Assembly (NCBI RefSeq): GCF_035083965.1
Contig: NC_089727.1
Coordinates: 8,499,501-8,563,500 of the forward strand
Length of the DNA: 64,000 nucleotides
Direction: 5' to 3'
Source: Branchiostoma lanceolatum
Lineage: Eukaryota; Chordata; Leptocardii; Amphioxiformes; Branchiostomatidae
Part shown: positions 48,843 through 60,309 of the stretch, piece by piece
How the letters are laid out: every line of letters begins with the position of its first letter
Position numbering within the stretch: the first letter of the stretch is position 1
The notes under the pieces: model-generated
The model's database searches: none
What the model saw: only the letters and a program-made list of their open reading frames with translations
Told to the model about the DNA's origin: nothing
Program-made: the position numbers and the translations under genes

Positions 48843-48989
48843 TTTGATGCCAAGTAAGATCTGATCCAAAGTGAAAGGTCAAGCCACCTTTCATTTTGAA
48901 AATAACCATCTTCTCACCCATGTAAACAGAATAGAATTACTCATAACGTAATAAAATTAATGTCGAGCAATAAGAAAACGTCATCATCT

Positions 48990-48995
48990 TTTATT
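48990..48995 (-). promoter_or_regulatory. candidate polyadenylation signal, LRR-Ig gene
   Basis: AATAAA on the minus strand about 190 bases past the stop codon of the LRR-Ig gene. Confidence 0.5.
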
Positions 48996-49185
48996 TACAG
49001 TATATACATTATATTCAAAAATCACTATTTGCTAAATACGTGACACTGATATAAATTATGATGTCATGTCTGCTTTTTTTTCTTCAAATAAACTGTACAT
49101 GTAATGGACCAAAACTAAAGGCAGCAACTTTTGATGTCTTTAATATAGATAGAAAAGTATGTACTTATATTAGTCATCGTGCTTT

Positions 49186-51021
49186 TTAAACTATGGTCTC
49201 TTCAGTTGGGAAAGCCATGACACCTTTGGTATAAAAGCTACCGCCGTTACAAATATTGTATACGTCAGGGAGTTCAATAGGTTCGTCTTGCTCTATGCTT
49301 TTTAAACACGTTGGTGTGCTGGGGCAATCTACTTGTGTTCGGTCCATTCTCTTCTTTCTCATCATTTTTCTCTTACGCTTCCACTTGGAACACTTCGTGG
49401 TTACCAGGACCGTTACCCAGATGACTATTCCCAGCGCTACAACGGCCGATATAGAAGCTATGATATACATCTTATGGTCTACCGTTGCCGCGTCTTTACC
49501 AGAACCTGGCTGCGCACGGAATATGTCGTCCGTTGGCGGAACGAACTTTGGTCCGCTTCTTACTCTCACCGTAGGCACTGGTATGGATGTCGGCGTCGAT
49601 CTATCGTTTAAGGTCGTGCTGATAGCGCATATGGCTGAGTCAAACTGGTCGTCCAGGAGCTCTTCGATGACTGGCATCTCCGTTGCTGCTGACACAGAAA
49701 CAGGCAGTCTCCCGGGCACCTTCAACACGGTGTCTATCTCTGAAATGCCGGCTGTGTTTCTTGCTATACAGCGGTAGACGCCCTCATCGGACTTGGTCAC
49801 ATTGGTGATGTTCAGGTTTCCTTCTGGCGTTAGCTTGATACGGACTTTGAATGCCCCTCGTTTGTTGATATTCGTCCCGTTCGGAGTGATCCAGTTGATC
49901 CCAGCGTCTCTCGTGGTTCGGCAGAGTAGCGCGGCGCTGTCTCCTTCAGTTACGTTCACGAAGCCTTGAGTGTCAGTAATCCTTGGTGGAGAACATTTCA
50001 GACTCTCCAGAGGTACATCACACATCGGCGTATTCCTCCACGCAGAAGGAGATCTACACTTCCCACACAAAGTAGTCCGAGAATTGTCGTTCATATTATC
50101 CTTAAACCATTGACTCAACCAAGTTGCTTCACAGGTGCAGCTCCAAGGGTTGTCGCGAAGATCCATCTTTACAACAGACAGCATGTTGTCAAAAAGTCCA
50201 TACGGTAGCATCGTCAAGGAATTGTTAGACAAGTCTAAGTCAGAGAGCAAGGACAGATCGTCAAATGAATTTCTCTCGATTCTGGATATTTTGTTGGATG
50301 ACAGTACAAGTTTGCTCAGTTGGAACATCCCTTGGAAGTTGACTGATGATATTGACGTTATGTTGTTCCGAGAGAGGTCCAACTCCGCCGTGTTGTTCAA
50401 GTAATTCATATAAGGCACAACTATCAAATTAGATCTAGCCATATTCAAGTTCACAACGTGTGGTATTCCGTAAAATGTTCTCTTGGAGATGGCCCGAAGT
50501 TTGGTCAACTCTCCCAAATCTAAGAACCTCAAAGACGGAATGGCAGCAAATGTAAACTTTCTGAGACATACCACAGGGTTGCGTCTCAGACTAAGGTTCT
50601 GTAAGTTCTCCAAACCTTCAAATATTGATGGTGAAATGAATTCGAGCTTATTTGCAGTCAGGTCGAGTGTATGGAGACTCACCAAACCTGCAAAAGCATT
50701 CTCGGAGATGTCAGAGATAAGATTCGCACTCAAATCCAACGTCCGCAAATCCTGAAGGTCGCTAAGTCTATCGGATGTTATTGTCTTGATAGAATTTCCT
50801 CCTAAGCGCAAGATTCTGGCACTGATTGGAAGTCCGTCAGGAATTGTGCTTAGGTCGAGATTTTGGCAGGAGACATTTTGGTCCGGATTAGGGAAAGGTC
50901 TACCGCTACATACACACGGCGATGGACAGGACTGTGGTTCTATACCAGTCCAGAGCATGGTCAGTACAAGCACGTAGCACAACTCATTGGAACCCGCGGA
51001 AGAAGACATCGTATTCTCCAA
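49186..51021 (-). CDS. LRR-Ig single-pass transmembrane receptor, 611 aa, intronless
   Basis: One uninterrupted exon. Residues 1-30: signal peptide (CYVLVLTMLW core). 32-52: LRRNT with CPSPCVC. About 66-290: roughly nine leucine-rich repeats of the LxxLxLxxNxL type. 291-343: LRRCT (NPWSCTC, then C319, C322, C334, C343). 346-437: Ig domain with C367, W377, C418 and DEGVYRC. 438-515: stalk. 518-541: transmembrane helix. 545-559: strongly basic stop-transfer (KWKRKRKMMRKKR). 560-611: tail with DVYNIC (Y588). This domain order matches the LRR-Ig families (LINGO, LRIG, AMIGO-like), which are known to be greatly expanded and often intronless in amphioxus. Function is adhesion, guidance or immune recognition; I cannot tell which. 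Met5 could be the real start. Confidence 0.93.
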   Translation of the reverse strand: MENTMSSSAGSNELCYVLVLTMLWTGIEPQSCPSPCVCSGRPFPNPDQNVSCQNLDLSTIPDGLPISARILRLGGNSIKTITSDRLSDLQDLRTLDLSANLISDISENAFAGLVSLHTLDLTANKLEFISPSIFEGLENLQNLSLRRNPVVCLRKFTFAAIPSLRFLDLGELTKLRAISKRTFYGIPHVVNLNMARSNLIVVPYMNYLNNTAELDLSRNNITSISSVNFQGMFQLSKLVLSSNKISRIERNSFDDLSLLSDLDLSNNSLTMLPYGLFDNMLSVVKMDLRDNPWSCTCEATWLSQWFKDNMNDNSRTTLCGKCRSPSAWRNTPMCDVPLESLKCSPPRITDTQGFVNVTEGDSAALLCRTTRDAGINWITPNGTNINKRGAFKVRIKLTPEGNLNITNVTKSDEGVYRCIARNTAGISEIDTVLKVPGRLPVSVSAATEMPVIEELLDDQFDSAICAISTTLNDRSTPTSIPVPTVRVRSGPKFVPPTDDIFRAQPGSGKDAATVDHKMYIIASISAVVALGIVIWVTVLVTTKCSKWKRKRKMMRKKRMDRTQVDCPSTPTCLKSIEQDEPIELPDVYNICNGGSFYTKGVMAFPTEETIV

Positions 51022-53075
51022 GATACCACCACCGTCAACTCTTAAATACTACCTCTGTTTACCCGCACTCTCCATTTGGTCATGAATTCCTGCATGGTGT
51101 CTCCACGCAGATAGTGAATAAACCTCCACACACAATGGATGTCTCTCCATTATAGGGTGTCTGCCGAATAAATCTACCAGCTTTCCGCAGCAAGGAAGGA
51201 CGTAAAGTTCACCACTCAATACCCGTTAGTTAGTATTACTCGCTTGGCTTCTAGATAGCCGTGGTTTCACGTCAGTTGTATATGACTCACCTAAAGCAGG
51301 TAGGGAGCACAACTGTAAAACACCTCTCCAAATGCCAGGCAATCACTCCTTATTTCTCAAGGGTGCAAGTTCATTACCGTACATTCCAAGATGTATATCT
51401 TGCACCAACTTGCTAAGTCTACGGGAAAGGAGAGAATAAAGCTCCGTTGGCCCGAGTGGCTTAAGAGAAGTCAGTCCATCATTCGATGTAAGGATCTAAT
51501 CTCGTTAAGTCCACCAAGAAGAATGTTTTTGGCACGACCTTCTTGGTGCTGAATGGATGAGTGCGCCGGTCTTCACTTAATGAAAGGAAATATTTCACCG
51601 TGCTGTCTGAAGGTATAATCCCTACAAGATGAGGTGCCGTTGAAACAATGGCGGTTCTGAGCTTGCCAGCTGCAAAGTACTAATTCCCGCGGCAAATCCA
51701 CCGTCACCTTGGACGTGTAGAAAGTTGGTATCACGCTTCGAAGGCTGTCGATGAGCGATACCCTTGGCTCAAACCCAGATGTACGCAACAATGCGTTGTT
51801 TGCTTCCCGTACTGCCGTCTAGCTGGAACATCTGTTACAGAGTCTTTCTCGTGACTTGCAGCTTATCCAGTTCCCTCACCTTATATGTGAGTCCATGATT
51901 TGTAACACGCTGACATCAAGAGCCACTAGCTCAAACCGTCACCACGCCAGAGGGTACTAAAACTATTCGATGGCGTCTTTTCAAATCACCGAGGGAGAGT
52001 CCTCCTTGTCAAGTCGGTGCAATATTGATCCTCTCTTGGCGCTGTGGGTACGGCGTCTGCTGCCAGATCTGTCACGGGCTTCCTTCGTCACCAGAATGGT
52101 ACATTTATCACCCATTTTAACGGTTCTTTGGTTATGTCTCGTCGACAGACTGCTATTTGTCCTTGAGAGAGGTCTATCCGGAAGGCAGCCTTCACATCTC
52201 ACTGGCTAAGAGACTAATGGCGTTGAGATGGGATGGGAAAGTCACGGGGTTGTGTCTCTGTGACGCACTCATTGAACACGGCGGCTCCTGCAGTAGACGC
52301 TCTCTCTCTATGATGTTCTTTCCCCAGCTAGACAGTCACCCTGGAAAATATGACATTAAAAAATCAATAAGAATATGTAGTGTGATTCTTTTATCAATAG
52401 TTATGTCATAGCTCAGGAAAAGATGCAGAAAATCTTGATATATATCGACCATTGACAGCATTTACCAATAGAGAAGCATTGGGCGCTGGGAAAATGAGGC
52501 GGCAAGGGTTATAATGAGAATTTGCATAATTGGTGAAAATAGAAGCTACATGTCTTACTTTCCTTAACCCATTAGCGTCTGTACGTAATTCATGGATGTC
52601 AAAATTGATTTTGTTACATTCTTAGGAGTATTAGGTCAGAATGATCTTAACCTACACCACACTGCTGGCTAAACAAAATACAAACAGGCCCATTGACTTG
52701 AATTATTCACAGAGGTTACTTTCGTCCGGAAAACTCACGAAATGTTTGCTAGTTGTAGAACTCACGAAATGTTTGCTAGTTGTAGACCTCACAGCTACAT
52801 TTCGTCCGGGAAATGTAGAATCATGGCCATGACTTTTTAGAGTAAAAGACAGAATTAGTAACATTGAAGATTCTGGTCATCTACAGTCTCTTACAATGAG
52901 ACGACAACCGACGGAGAGTGTGTATCTATGTATCTGTTGGTAGTAGGGGATATGTGGCGCAAGAGGCAAGGCAATCCCGCTGTTTCGCCATTTGGATGAC
53001 ATTCCGTGGATCCGTGAGCGGTAGTGTAGCGCAAACTCCGCTGTCCGAAGCTGTAATGACCCCCTACTCGCAGAT
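51022..53075. other. LRR-Ig upstream region, no gene seen
   Basis: TATTTAAG lies at about 51049-51042 on the minus strand, but too near the first ATG to be a sure TATA box. A TGGCCCGAGTGGCTTAAG word near 51450 resembles a tRNA A box without the rest. Open frames at 51573-51791 and 51970-52209 have no known domain. Confidence 0.45.
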
Positions 53076-53395
53076 AGGCATCGGCGGATGTTTGGCGGGT
53101 CGTTATAAACGCGATCTAATCACGCTCCGTGGCCGGGGGTTCGATCCTAGGGTCAGCTCCAGCTCGGACATTTTATAAGGGATTGCATTCGTCATTTGGA
53201 TGGTGACGTAAAGCCGGCGGCCCCGTGTTTGAGGGAGCTTCAGACGTTAGATTCAGGCGTCAAAACTCTGCACGTAAAAGAACCCATCACACTTATCGAG
53301 AAGAGTAGGGGTGACTCGATGAGCTTTGCTAGATATTAAGTAATCCGCAGTAATACCGCACTGCCTTACCACTAGCTACTGTGCCTAATAAAAAG
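53076..53395 (+). repeat. tRNA-derived SINE with head, full-length-looking
   Basis: The tRNA-like head has GGCGGGTCGTTATAAACGCG and B box GGGGGTTCGATCC. Then follow TGGATGGTGACGTAAAGCCG, CGGCCCCGTGTTTGAGGGAG, CACGTAAAAGAACCCATCAC and GAAGAGTAGGGGTGACTCGA. It is the best copy of the family also seen at 9165-9345, 11205-11410 and 55735-55850. Confidence 0.75.
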
Positions 53396-55734
53396 CATCA
53401 CGCTTTACCTCAGTTAAGGATAACTGTTTTACCGTACCTCTAAAAGGATACCCGGAAAGATACAGATATGCTCATATGGATGCTGCACGTTTTGACCGCC
53501 ATGCTCCATCCATTTCTAACACTATTCCAGCTACAACAGTATTTCAACAGTACTTCAAAGTAATTGAAACCCTCCCCATTTCGCATTTTCCTATATATAG
53601 CTACCTGCAAGCTCCCATTCTATCGAGAGAAAACTTTTAAAGTACCGGAGAAAATTCATCCATCGATCAGTGGTAACCTTTGAGAATTGAGACAAAAATA
53701 GCAAAAAGTGCTGCAGTGTATCAAACACACACGTCAGGCAAAGGGCCAACTGCCCTGAAAGATCACTAAAAGTGGGGATTCAATAGCGGCGAGACCGTTA
53801 GAAACCGTTGATGGTTCAAAATTTCAAAATTTGACATATCTCTCAACGGCCTTTCAGTGGGCGCTCAATGATCGCCAAAGCCTTTCAATGATCTTCATTG
53901 ATTAAATGAAATATTTCATTGCACGTTTATGTTTTTACAAGCTATTTACAAGTCATGCAGAATTACAAGATTACAACCCAAATGCGGACACACACAAGGA
54001 CATACAAACAAACAAACAAATAAACAAATAAACACACCAGCTGATTACAAAACCCATGTTTTCACTTAGGTTCTGATGTCACGATCGCTTCATGGGTTGC
54101 CCAAAGATATAGGCCCTATATATGGCAACGGGGCCTCAGTAATCAAAGTAGTAATGCAGCGTTCTTGATAAAAGAGGGGCCGATGCAAATGTACATAAAG
54201 CTTCGATGACTACCCTGATACTAACTGCTTTATGTTTGCCGATATTAATCACATAGTCACTTTAAAATGACGTATTCGTGTCGAAGCCCTAAGCTAGTCT
54301 TATGGACATGTGCTGATAATACTGGTAGTTGATCCCCTAACCACCCAATGCCATATCCGACTAACATGCGAATGAGTTGCTGGGATAATCACTGTAATGT
54401 AACGGCTTATTGTAAATGGATAATCCAAGTAGTGCGCACTGATAGATTGACCATTTGAACACTACCCTTCGTAATGTTTTCAAATCTTTCTCCAATATAA
54501 TTCTAAATGCCAATGTGAATGATTTTCCCCTGTATCATTTCTAAGAGGTTATATTTTTATAATGTTCTCCTTTAAGCTTCATGAATATCTTCTTCAGACT
54601 AGACATCTTAGTCGCGGTAGAGTTCTTTTGATGTGAACTCGCGGCCATCCATTGGTCGGCAATTGATTCTTACTTCACGAAGCTAAGAGGTAAAGCCTCG
54701 AGAGCTAATGCGCGATCACTCGCACCGCAACTGCGTCATACGAGCCGGACCAATTTACCCCATCGACCGGCGAGGAGCCACTCCGCAGACATGTATTGGA
54801 AGCACCGATACTCATCTGTCTGAAGTGGCCAGGCCTACTACTAGCATCAAAAAAAGCTTTATGTTTGTAGCGAAACTACACATCAATGACAGACTCTATT
54901 TCTCCCCAGATAGTTGGACAACGAGTATCTAAAAACAAAACTGTCATTGTGGGTTTTTGAACATCAATATTTTCATGTGACTTCAAAGTAAAACATTCGC
55001 GTACAATTACAACAGTATATAAGAGATTCATTCCAACACCGCTCACTGCGACATTGTGGATATCAAGAGTAAGATACGAATATGGTTTAATTTGAAATAC
55101 AGACTATTGTAAGGGCGTACACAGGCCAGTTCTTCGGCATCTAGACCAACATGCCCCCGAGGAAATTTTGCGTCAGCCCCCTGACTTGACCAGATTGGGA
55201 TAGAGGATTACAGTGCCGTGGAAACCCCGCCTACAGCCCTGGAAGAGAATGGCGACCAGGTTAAGGAAAGCCGAGGCTTAGAGAGCGCCATTTTCTCAAA
55301 TTATGATAATGTACCTTTAACTATCAGTGGATTTGCAACCGTTCGTCGTAATGACTTTTTGAAAGCTCGTTATCATCTGGAAGGTTTATAAAGGCGATTT
55401 ATGTCACGGCATTTCTGATGTATGTCCTTGTACTGACAGTGTTCAATTCCAAGTTTCTACCGACGTTTCATAATGTCACTACGGTTCTATTCGATGATAA
55501 GGTAGGTAGCCAAAGGAAAATGAGGTCGGTAGCAAAGCTATTCTGTCTCGCTATGTATATTTATACCCTCGTTCACCCTCCAATCCTACCTATAATTCTT
55601 TCACAAAATAGATAGGGGAAGAAGTTCTTTTATGATTTGCCGTTGTTGCTACTAAAGAAACATGCGTACACAGAAGTGTAGTTAGATGATATGCCTTTCA
55701 TTTCTGTTGTTTAAGTGCGGGAATATACATCTTA

Positions 55735-55850
55735 CAGTAGTAAAATAACCCACCACACTTATTGTGAAGAGTAGGGGTGACCCGATGTGCTTGGTTGAAA
55801 ATTCACGCCGTTGCACGAATAGCCCTGAGGTTATACGTGGTATAACTCAG
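55735..55850 (+). repeat. SINE fragment (AAGAACCCACCACACT family)
   Basis: AATAACCCACCACACTTATT and GAAGAGTAGGGGTGACCCGA match the SINE at 53076-53395; head missing. Confidence 0.65.
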
Positions 55851-56863
55851 GTCCCTATTTAGAGATGTGAGTTGAATTTCATTTTGATTTTTTTTTTAAA
55901 TGGGATCATTCAATCTTGTTGCAACAACTTATCGTTTCAGACTTAAGCACACATGATACGATTATGATTTAGATGATTTACAGTAAAGTCTAGGTCTAAG
56001 CATACATGTAGCTGGAATATCATACACAATTGAAAAAGAAGATGAATAAGCTATACCGACGATGGCTTTGGCAGCAGAAGTGGATATAATAAATGATACG
56101 GGCAACTAGGACCCCGGGTTAACAAGGCGTTCGATAGAAGATGAATGTTCTCTGATAAAAATTAATATCACTGTGTGCCACACCTCTCCAGCGAATAACG
56201 TCAATGTCAAACTTTGAAAGGTCTTTAAGGCGAACACATTCATCTTTCCCACTCAGTGTCAAGGGCTAAAGCCTCACAACGCATATCTAAAGCGAGAATT
56301 ATGCTTTATTTACATCATCTACTGCAAGTGAGGGCATTTGTCATTTTTTGCATTGGTGGCAATGCGAGGGTGATATCTCTTACTGTGCGTAGGAGTTGGA
56401 GGTTTCTTTATTTATCGATTCCGGTTTGTGCATGAGGATGAAGTATGTCGTGAGAGAGCCAACTCACAGCGTGCGAGAAGGCAATGACGTATCTTACGAA
56501 TTTCACATGACATTACCCACGTCATAGTATGACAGATTTACCGTGAATTCTTATTAGCGGCCCCGTGCTGTGAGGGCCTAGAAAGGTAACGACACAATGA
56601 CTGTACCGCTACCGGTATACCACGAAAGGCCCCCATACCATCTGACAGTGATCGCGTTGCCTTCTCGGTGCGACCTAATTCGGATGTGTTTAATCCTAAA
56701 TTTCATAATTGGAATATCATGAAAAATGTAAAAGTATGACTGAAAAGACAACAAAGCACACAAAGGGTAAAAACATTCGTTTTTCATCTATGAAATTCGT
56801 TAAGCGCTCTGGTAAATTTGAGGTCGCAGAGAGCGCGCGGAGAGAGCGTCATCCTTGTGGAAC

Positions 56864-57220
56864 GGGGGTATGGACCGGCCGAAAAAAAAACAGGAACGGA
56901 AAATATCAGTGGACCGGTTTTTGGGCGTACTAGAAAATGAACAGTATCTGCATAGGGTCACACGTTTCGGGGCTTACCGGTCCAAGACAAAAGAGTAACA
57001 GAGTAGATTTAGCTTTTTATAAAGTCGTCATTACTCTCCTTCACAGACGCTGTAGATTATACCCAGAGACACTTCTATGAGGCCACAGACAGCATTCAGC
57101 TGTACTCGTATGTCGCTCTCCAGAAATATGATAAATACTACTGTAATACTATAATCAGGCCAGGACCTGGACCAGACCATTTGGACCTGGACCCGAATTT
57201 CATGCACCGGCACCCATACC
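56864..57220. mobile_element. decayed hAT-like element
   Basis: GGGGTATGGACCGG at the left and CCGGCACCCATACC at the right are an imperfect inverted pair. The inside has AAAAATATCAGTGGACCGGT-like and CAGGACCTGGACCAGACC words shared with the intact element at 17077-17540. Target duplication not visible. Confidence 0.6.
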
Positions 57221-59297
57221 AGAAGATCCTGAATGTACGAGGTAGGCAGGCGATCATCTTTAGATTTCTTGAAAGATTCTCGCTGGCTCTATTCTGTTGG
57301 ACACGTTGGGACACGGACAGATGAAGATTTTAACATATCTGACATGAACAATAGATAACGTTAACTGAAATGATGATTCTGATGAAAAGTTGATGTTTTA
57401 AGCATAAAGAAAACCCATTTACATGTTTGTGGCTATCATATGGCATACATGTATTGTTCAGTGTATTCACTTCGAGACTGAAAGCAAACCAAATTATTTC
57501 AAACAGTTGTCACAATTTTCCCGGGCGTTCACCATTTAGAAGATCACCAAAAGACTACGTTTCTACTAAAATCACAAAACCCTCTCATTATGCAAAACGT
57601 GGGATAGTATGTTATCCACTACCTTCAAAGAAGAAGTCAAACACCACAATAGTAAACGTAATACCTTATAGTTGATTAGACATTAGTGGTATGTACTCAA
57701 TTACTTTGCCTTTACTTTGAAACTGTATATGCAAATAGCATTCGGACATGATTTTGCAAATGGACATTTAATTGTTACTGCCGCTTAGTAGTTTTTATCA
57801 ATTTCATCCCCCAAACCTAACTCCATACCATTCGTCTTGCACGCATATACTATCAACTGCCATAGAGTTTACAACAAGCTGCTAAAAGATCTCTCCATCA
57901 GAGGAGGCGCTAACATCAGTCAAACTGGACAGTTTGGATGTTCGCTTAGAAGGAAACAATTAACGAGTGTAATGTATCACTCTGTAAATGTATTGAACAA
58001 GCCATACAAAACTGACAAAGCCCTTCCGTTTGTGTAAAATGTGGGTTACCCCGTCCACAAAAACGATATTGTATTTCTGTATCTATCACGTTAATCTCAA
58101 TACATTTTTCTGCAAGCGCTGCTTTTCATTTAAGATGTTATCAGGAAGGGTTAAGCGACGTAACAGTATGTAGGTCAAATGGCGTCCCATCATTGCCCTG
58201 GGTAAGTAGATTGTATACTGTTCTCTTAGCAGAAGTATTTTAGGGTAGCAATCATATCAAGCGCAATCAAGTTTTACGATGAGGAAATAGTGTCAGTGAG
58301 TCCTCAACTACTTAGTGAAATACTCGATTCTCAAGTACTTCCTTTCTAATGCACATGATTTACACACACAGTAAGTATAGATCCAACGAGTGTGTTTCAT
58401 CCGAATTGGAGAAGAGATAAGATAGAAGACATAAAGATGCTTCCAGCTAACATTTCGTCCTTGGTACGGACCGTTAAGGTATTATTGAAGTCGTTCTAAC
58501 TGTTAATAGGACGCCTATGGTAACTGGGTGAGATCCGTAACACTGTGGGCCTTGGGGTTTTATGGCCCATTTGGGGTTTGGCCACTAATCATAGGGGATT
58601 ACGTTACCAGAGAATGTGATTATTTAGATCCAAACGGCCTCTATTCATTTTGCGGACTTGTAAGAAATATGGGTCCGCCGTATCCGTGGGAAATACGAGT
58701 TGCATTACCTGTGGCAGTTTTGGGTCACGCTAACGATGACTTATAGCGTCAGGTGGAATAACGTAGCCTGCCCGACGTTAACGATACCTGGACACTACTT
58801 TGTCTTGCTAACCAAAAACCAGCAACTTTGACACCGGAGGCGGGCGGCAGCAGATGTGATTTTGATGTATCTTTTGCAGGAAATGTAAAGGGCAGTAAAA
58901 GGGGGGAGGGTCAGTTGTTGGAGCCGCGAAGAAGTTTCTTAACAGGGATCAACGGTGTGTCAATGGCCCCGAAAGTTCAGTTCTTTTACCGTTAGATGAA
59001 AGAACGTTTTCGAGAGTGACCCTCTGGGTCATGGTAAAGTGATACCTAGTGTTAAAATCCTTCCAATACCTTTCGCTGTGTAGGTCAGCGCTAGCCCATC
59101 TCCATTTCTATAGCCTTTTGGGCCACACAACGGTGCAAACCGACAACTCCCATACAGCCTTCTACTAATGCCAGACTATTTTTGATACGTGCAGAGGAAG
59201 CAGTATGTACCATTTCTAAATGGTATTTAGTATGACCCGGCCAGGTTTGAAGCTACGACTTCCCGAATGCGAGGCGAGCACTCTTAAGCGCCGGTTA

Positions 59298-60169
59298 AGC
59301 CTAGGTTACACATAGCCGAACATGGCTCCCGAACGCTAGCCGACTCAGGTCGGCGGTAGTTCGGGAGCATTCTGACCAGTTTTTGGGCCACGCCTATGTT
59401 TGGCGCCGAACATGCGCCGAAGATGCGCCGATCATCTCCTAACCAGTACACGAATTACTCCCGAATGGGCCCCGAATGCTTTCTAGCTTACTCCCAACCA
59501 TCCCGACCTCTAGCCGCAGACTGACGAATCTCTCCTGACTAAACCCCGACCGATTGCAGACCCTCTCACGAATCTAAATGGACATATTCAGCGACTTTCA
59601 AAAGAGGGGTCATTTTCGGTTTTAATTAAAATAATCCATTCTATTATGTTGTTAACATCACCGAGAGATCGAATTCGGATCATGGCTAGCTTTAATACTG
59701 CTTTTAGTGTTCTTCTTTGTTTTTGGTCGTGTGAAGGTCGGGGGTGATTCGCCCACGTTCCGATAGTAGTCACTTGGTTGAGAATTAGTTAGCAGAGTTT
59801 TGTCTACGGCCTTGGGGTGAGTTATGGGAAGGTTGGAAACTAGTTGGGAGTAAGTCAGTAGTGTTTCTGGCGTGGTTAAGGTTCTAATTTTACTACTGAC
59901 TCAATCCCGAATACCAGCCGAGCACTAGCCGACCGCGCCGAACACCAGCCGAACACCAGCCGACCCATTTCAGACCCTCCGTCCAGGGCCGAATGTTTTG
60001 AAATTTTCAAAACATTCGGCTGGCGCAGCCGAACACCAGCCGACTCAGCCGAATGCCAGCCGACTCGGCCGAACGCCAACCGAGCTAGCTCCCGAATCAC
60101 TCCCGAATCACTCCAACCATGGTCGGGGGAGAGTCGGAAGGCCATGTTCGGCTATGTGTAACCTAGGCT
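59298..60169. mobile_element. 872-bp foldback-type element with 29-bp perfect TIRs
   Basis: AGCCTAGGTTACACATAGCC and the following GAACATGGC (59298-59326) are exactly inverted at 60141-60169. The inside has many direct and inverted copies of GCCGAACACCAGCCGA and CTCCCGAA, including a near palindrome around 59995-60015 (AACATTCGGC/GCCGAATGTT). No transposase. Open frames inside are artefacts. Confidence 0.78.
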
Positions 60170-60309
60170 GTAACCACATAGCCGAACATGGATAGCTCCC
60201 GAACACCAGCCGACTGAGCCATACTCCAGCCGAATCACAACCGAATCACTCCTAACCATGGTCGGGGAAAGGTCGGGGGGCCATGTTCGGCTATGTGTAA
60301 TCAAGGCTT
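60170..60309. mobile_element. short relative of the foldback element, directly adjacent
   Basis: ACCACATAGCCGAACATGG near 60173 and CCATGTTCGGCTATGTGTAA near 60281 form inverted ends of the same family. It lies head to tail with the 872-bp element and keeps only GCCGAACACCAGCCGACTGA-type filler. Confidence 0.6.

Larger units (their letters stand above)
46000..49185. other. gene-free region before LRR-Ig gene
   Basis: Contains a degenerate ~140-bp tandem array (47180-47860), a SINE (48690-48842) and the LRR-Ig 3' UTR (below 49186). Nothing else is recognised. Confidence 0.5.
53396..59297. other. gene-free region with repeat relics
   Basis: Contains a SINE fragment (55735-55850) and a decayed hAT-like element (56864-57220). 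Nothing else is recognised; open frames are short and without domain or splice support. Confidence 0.45.

Noticed and set aside
49256-51155. Several plus-strand frames of 60-173 codons
   Set aside because: Antisense shadows of the LRR-Ig gene.
51450-51530. Possible tRNA-Leu/Ser from the word TGGCCCGAGTGGCTTAAG
   Set aside because: Only an A-box-like word; no anticodon arm, T arm or acceptor pairing.
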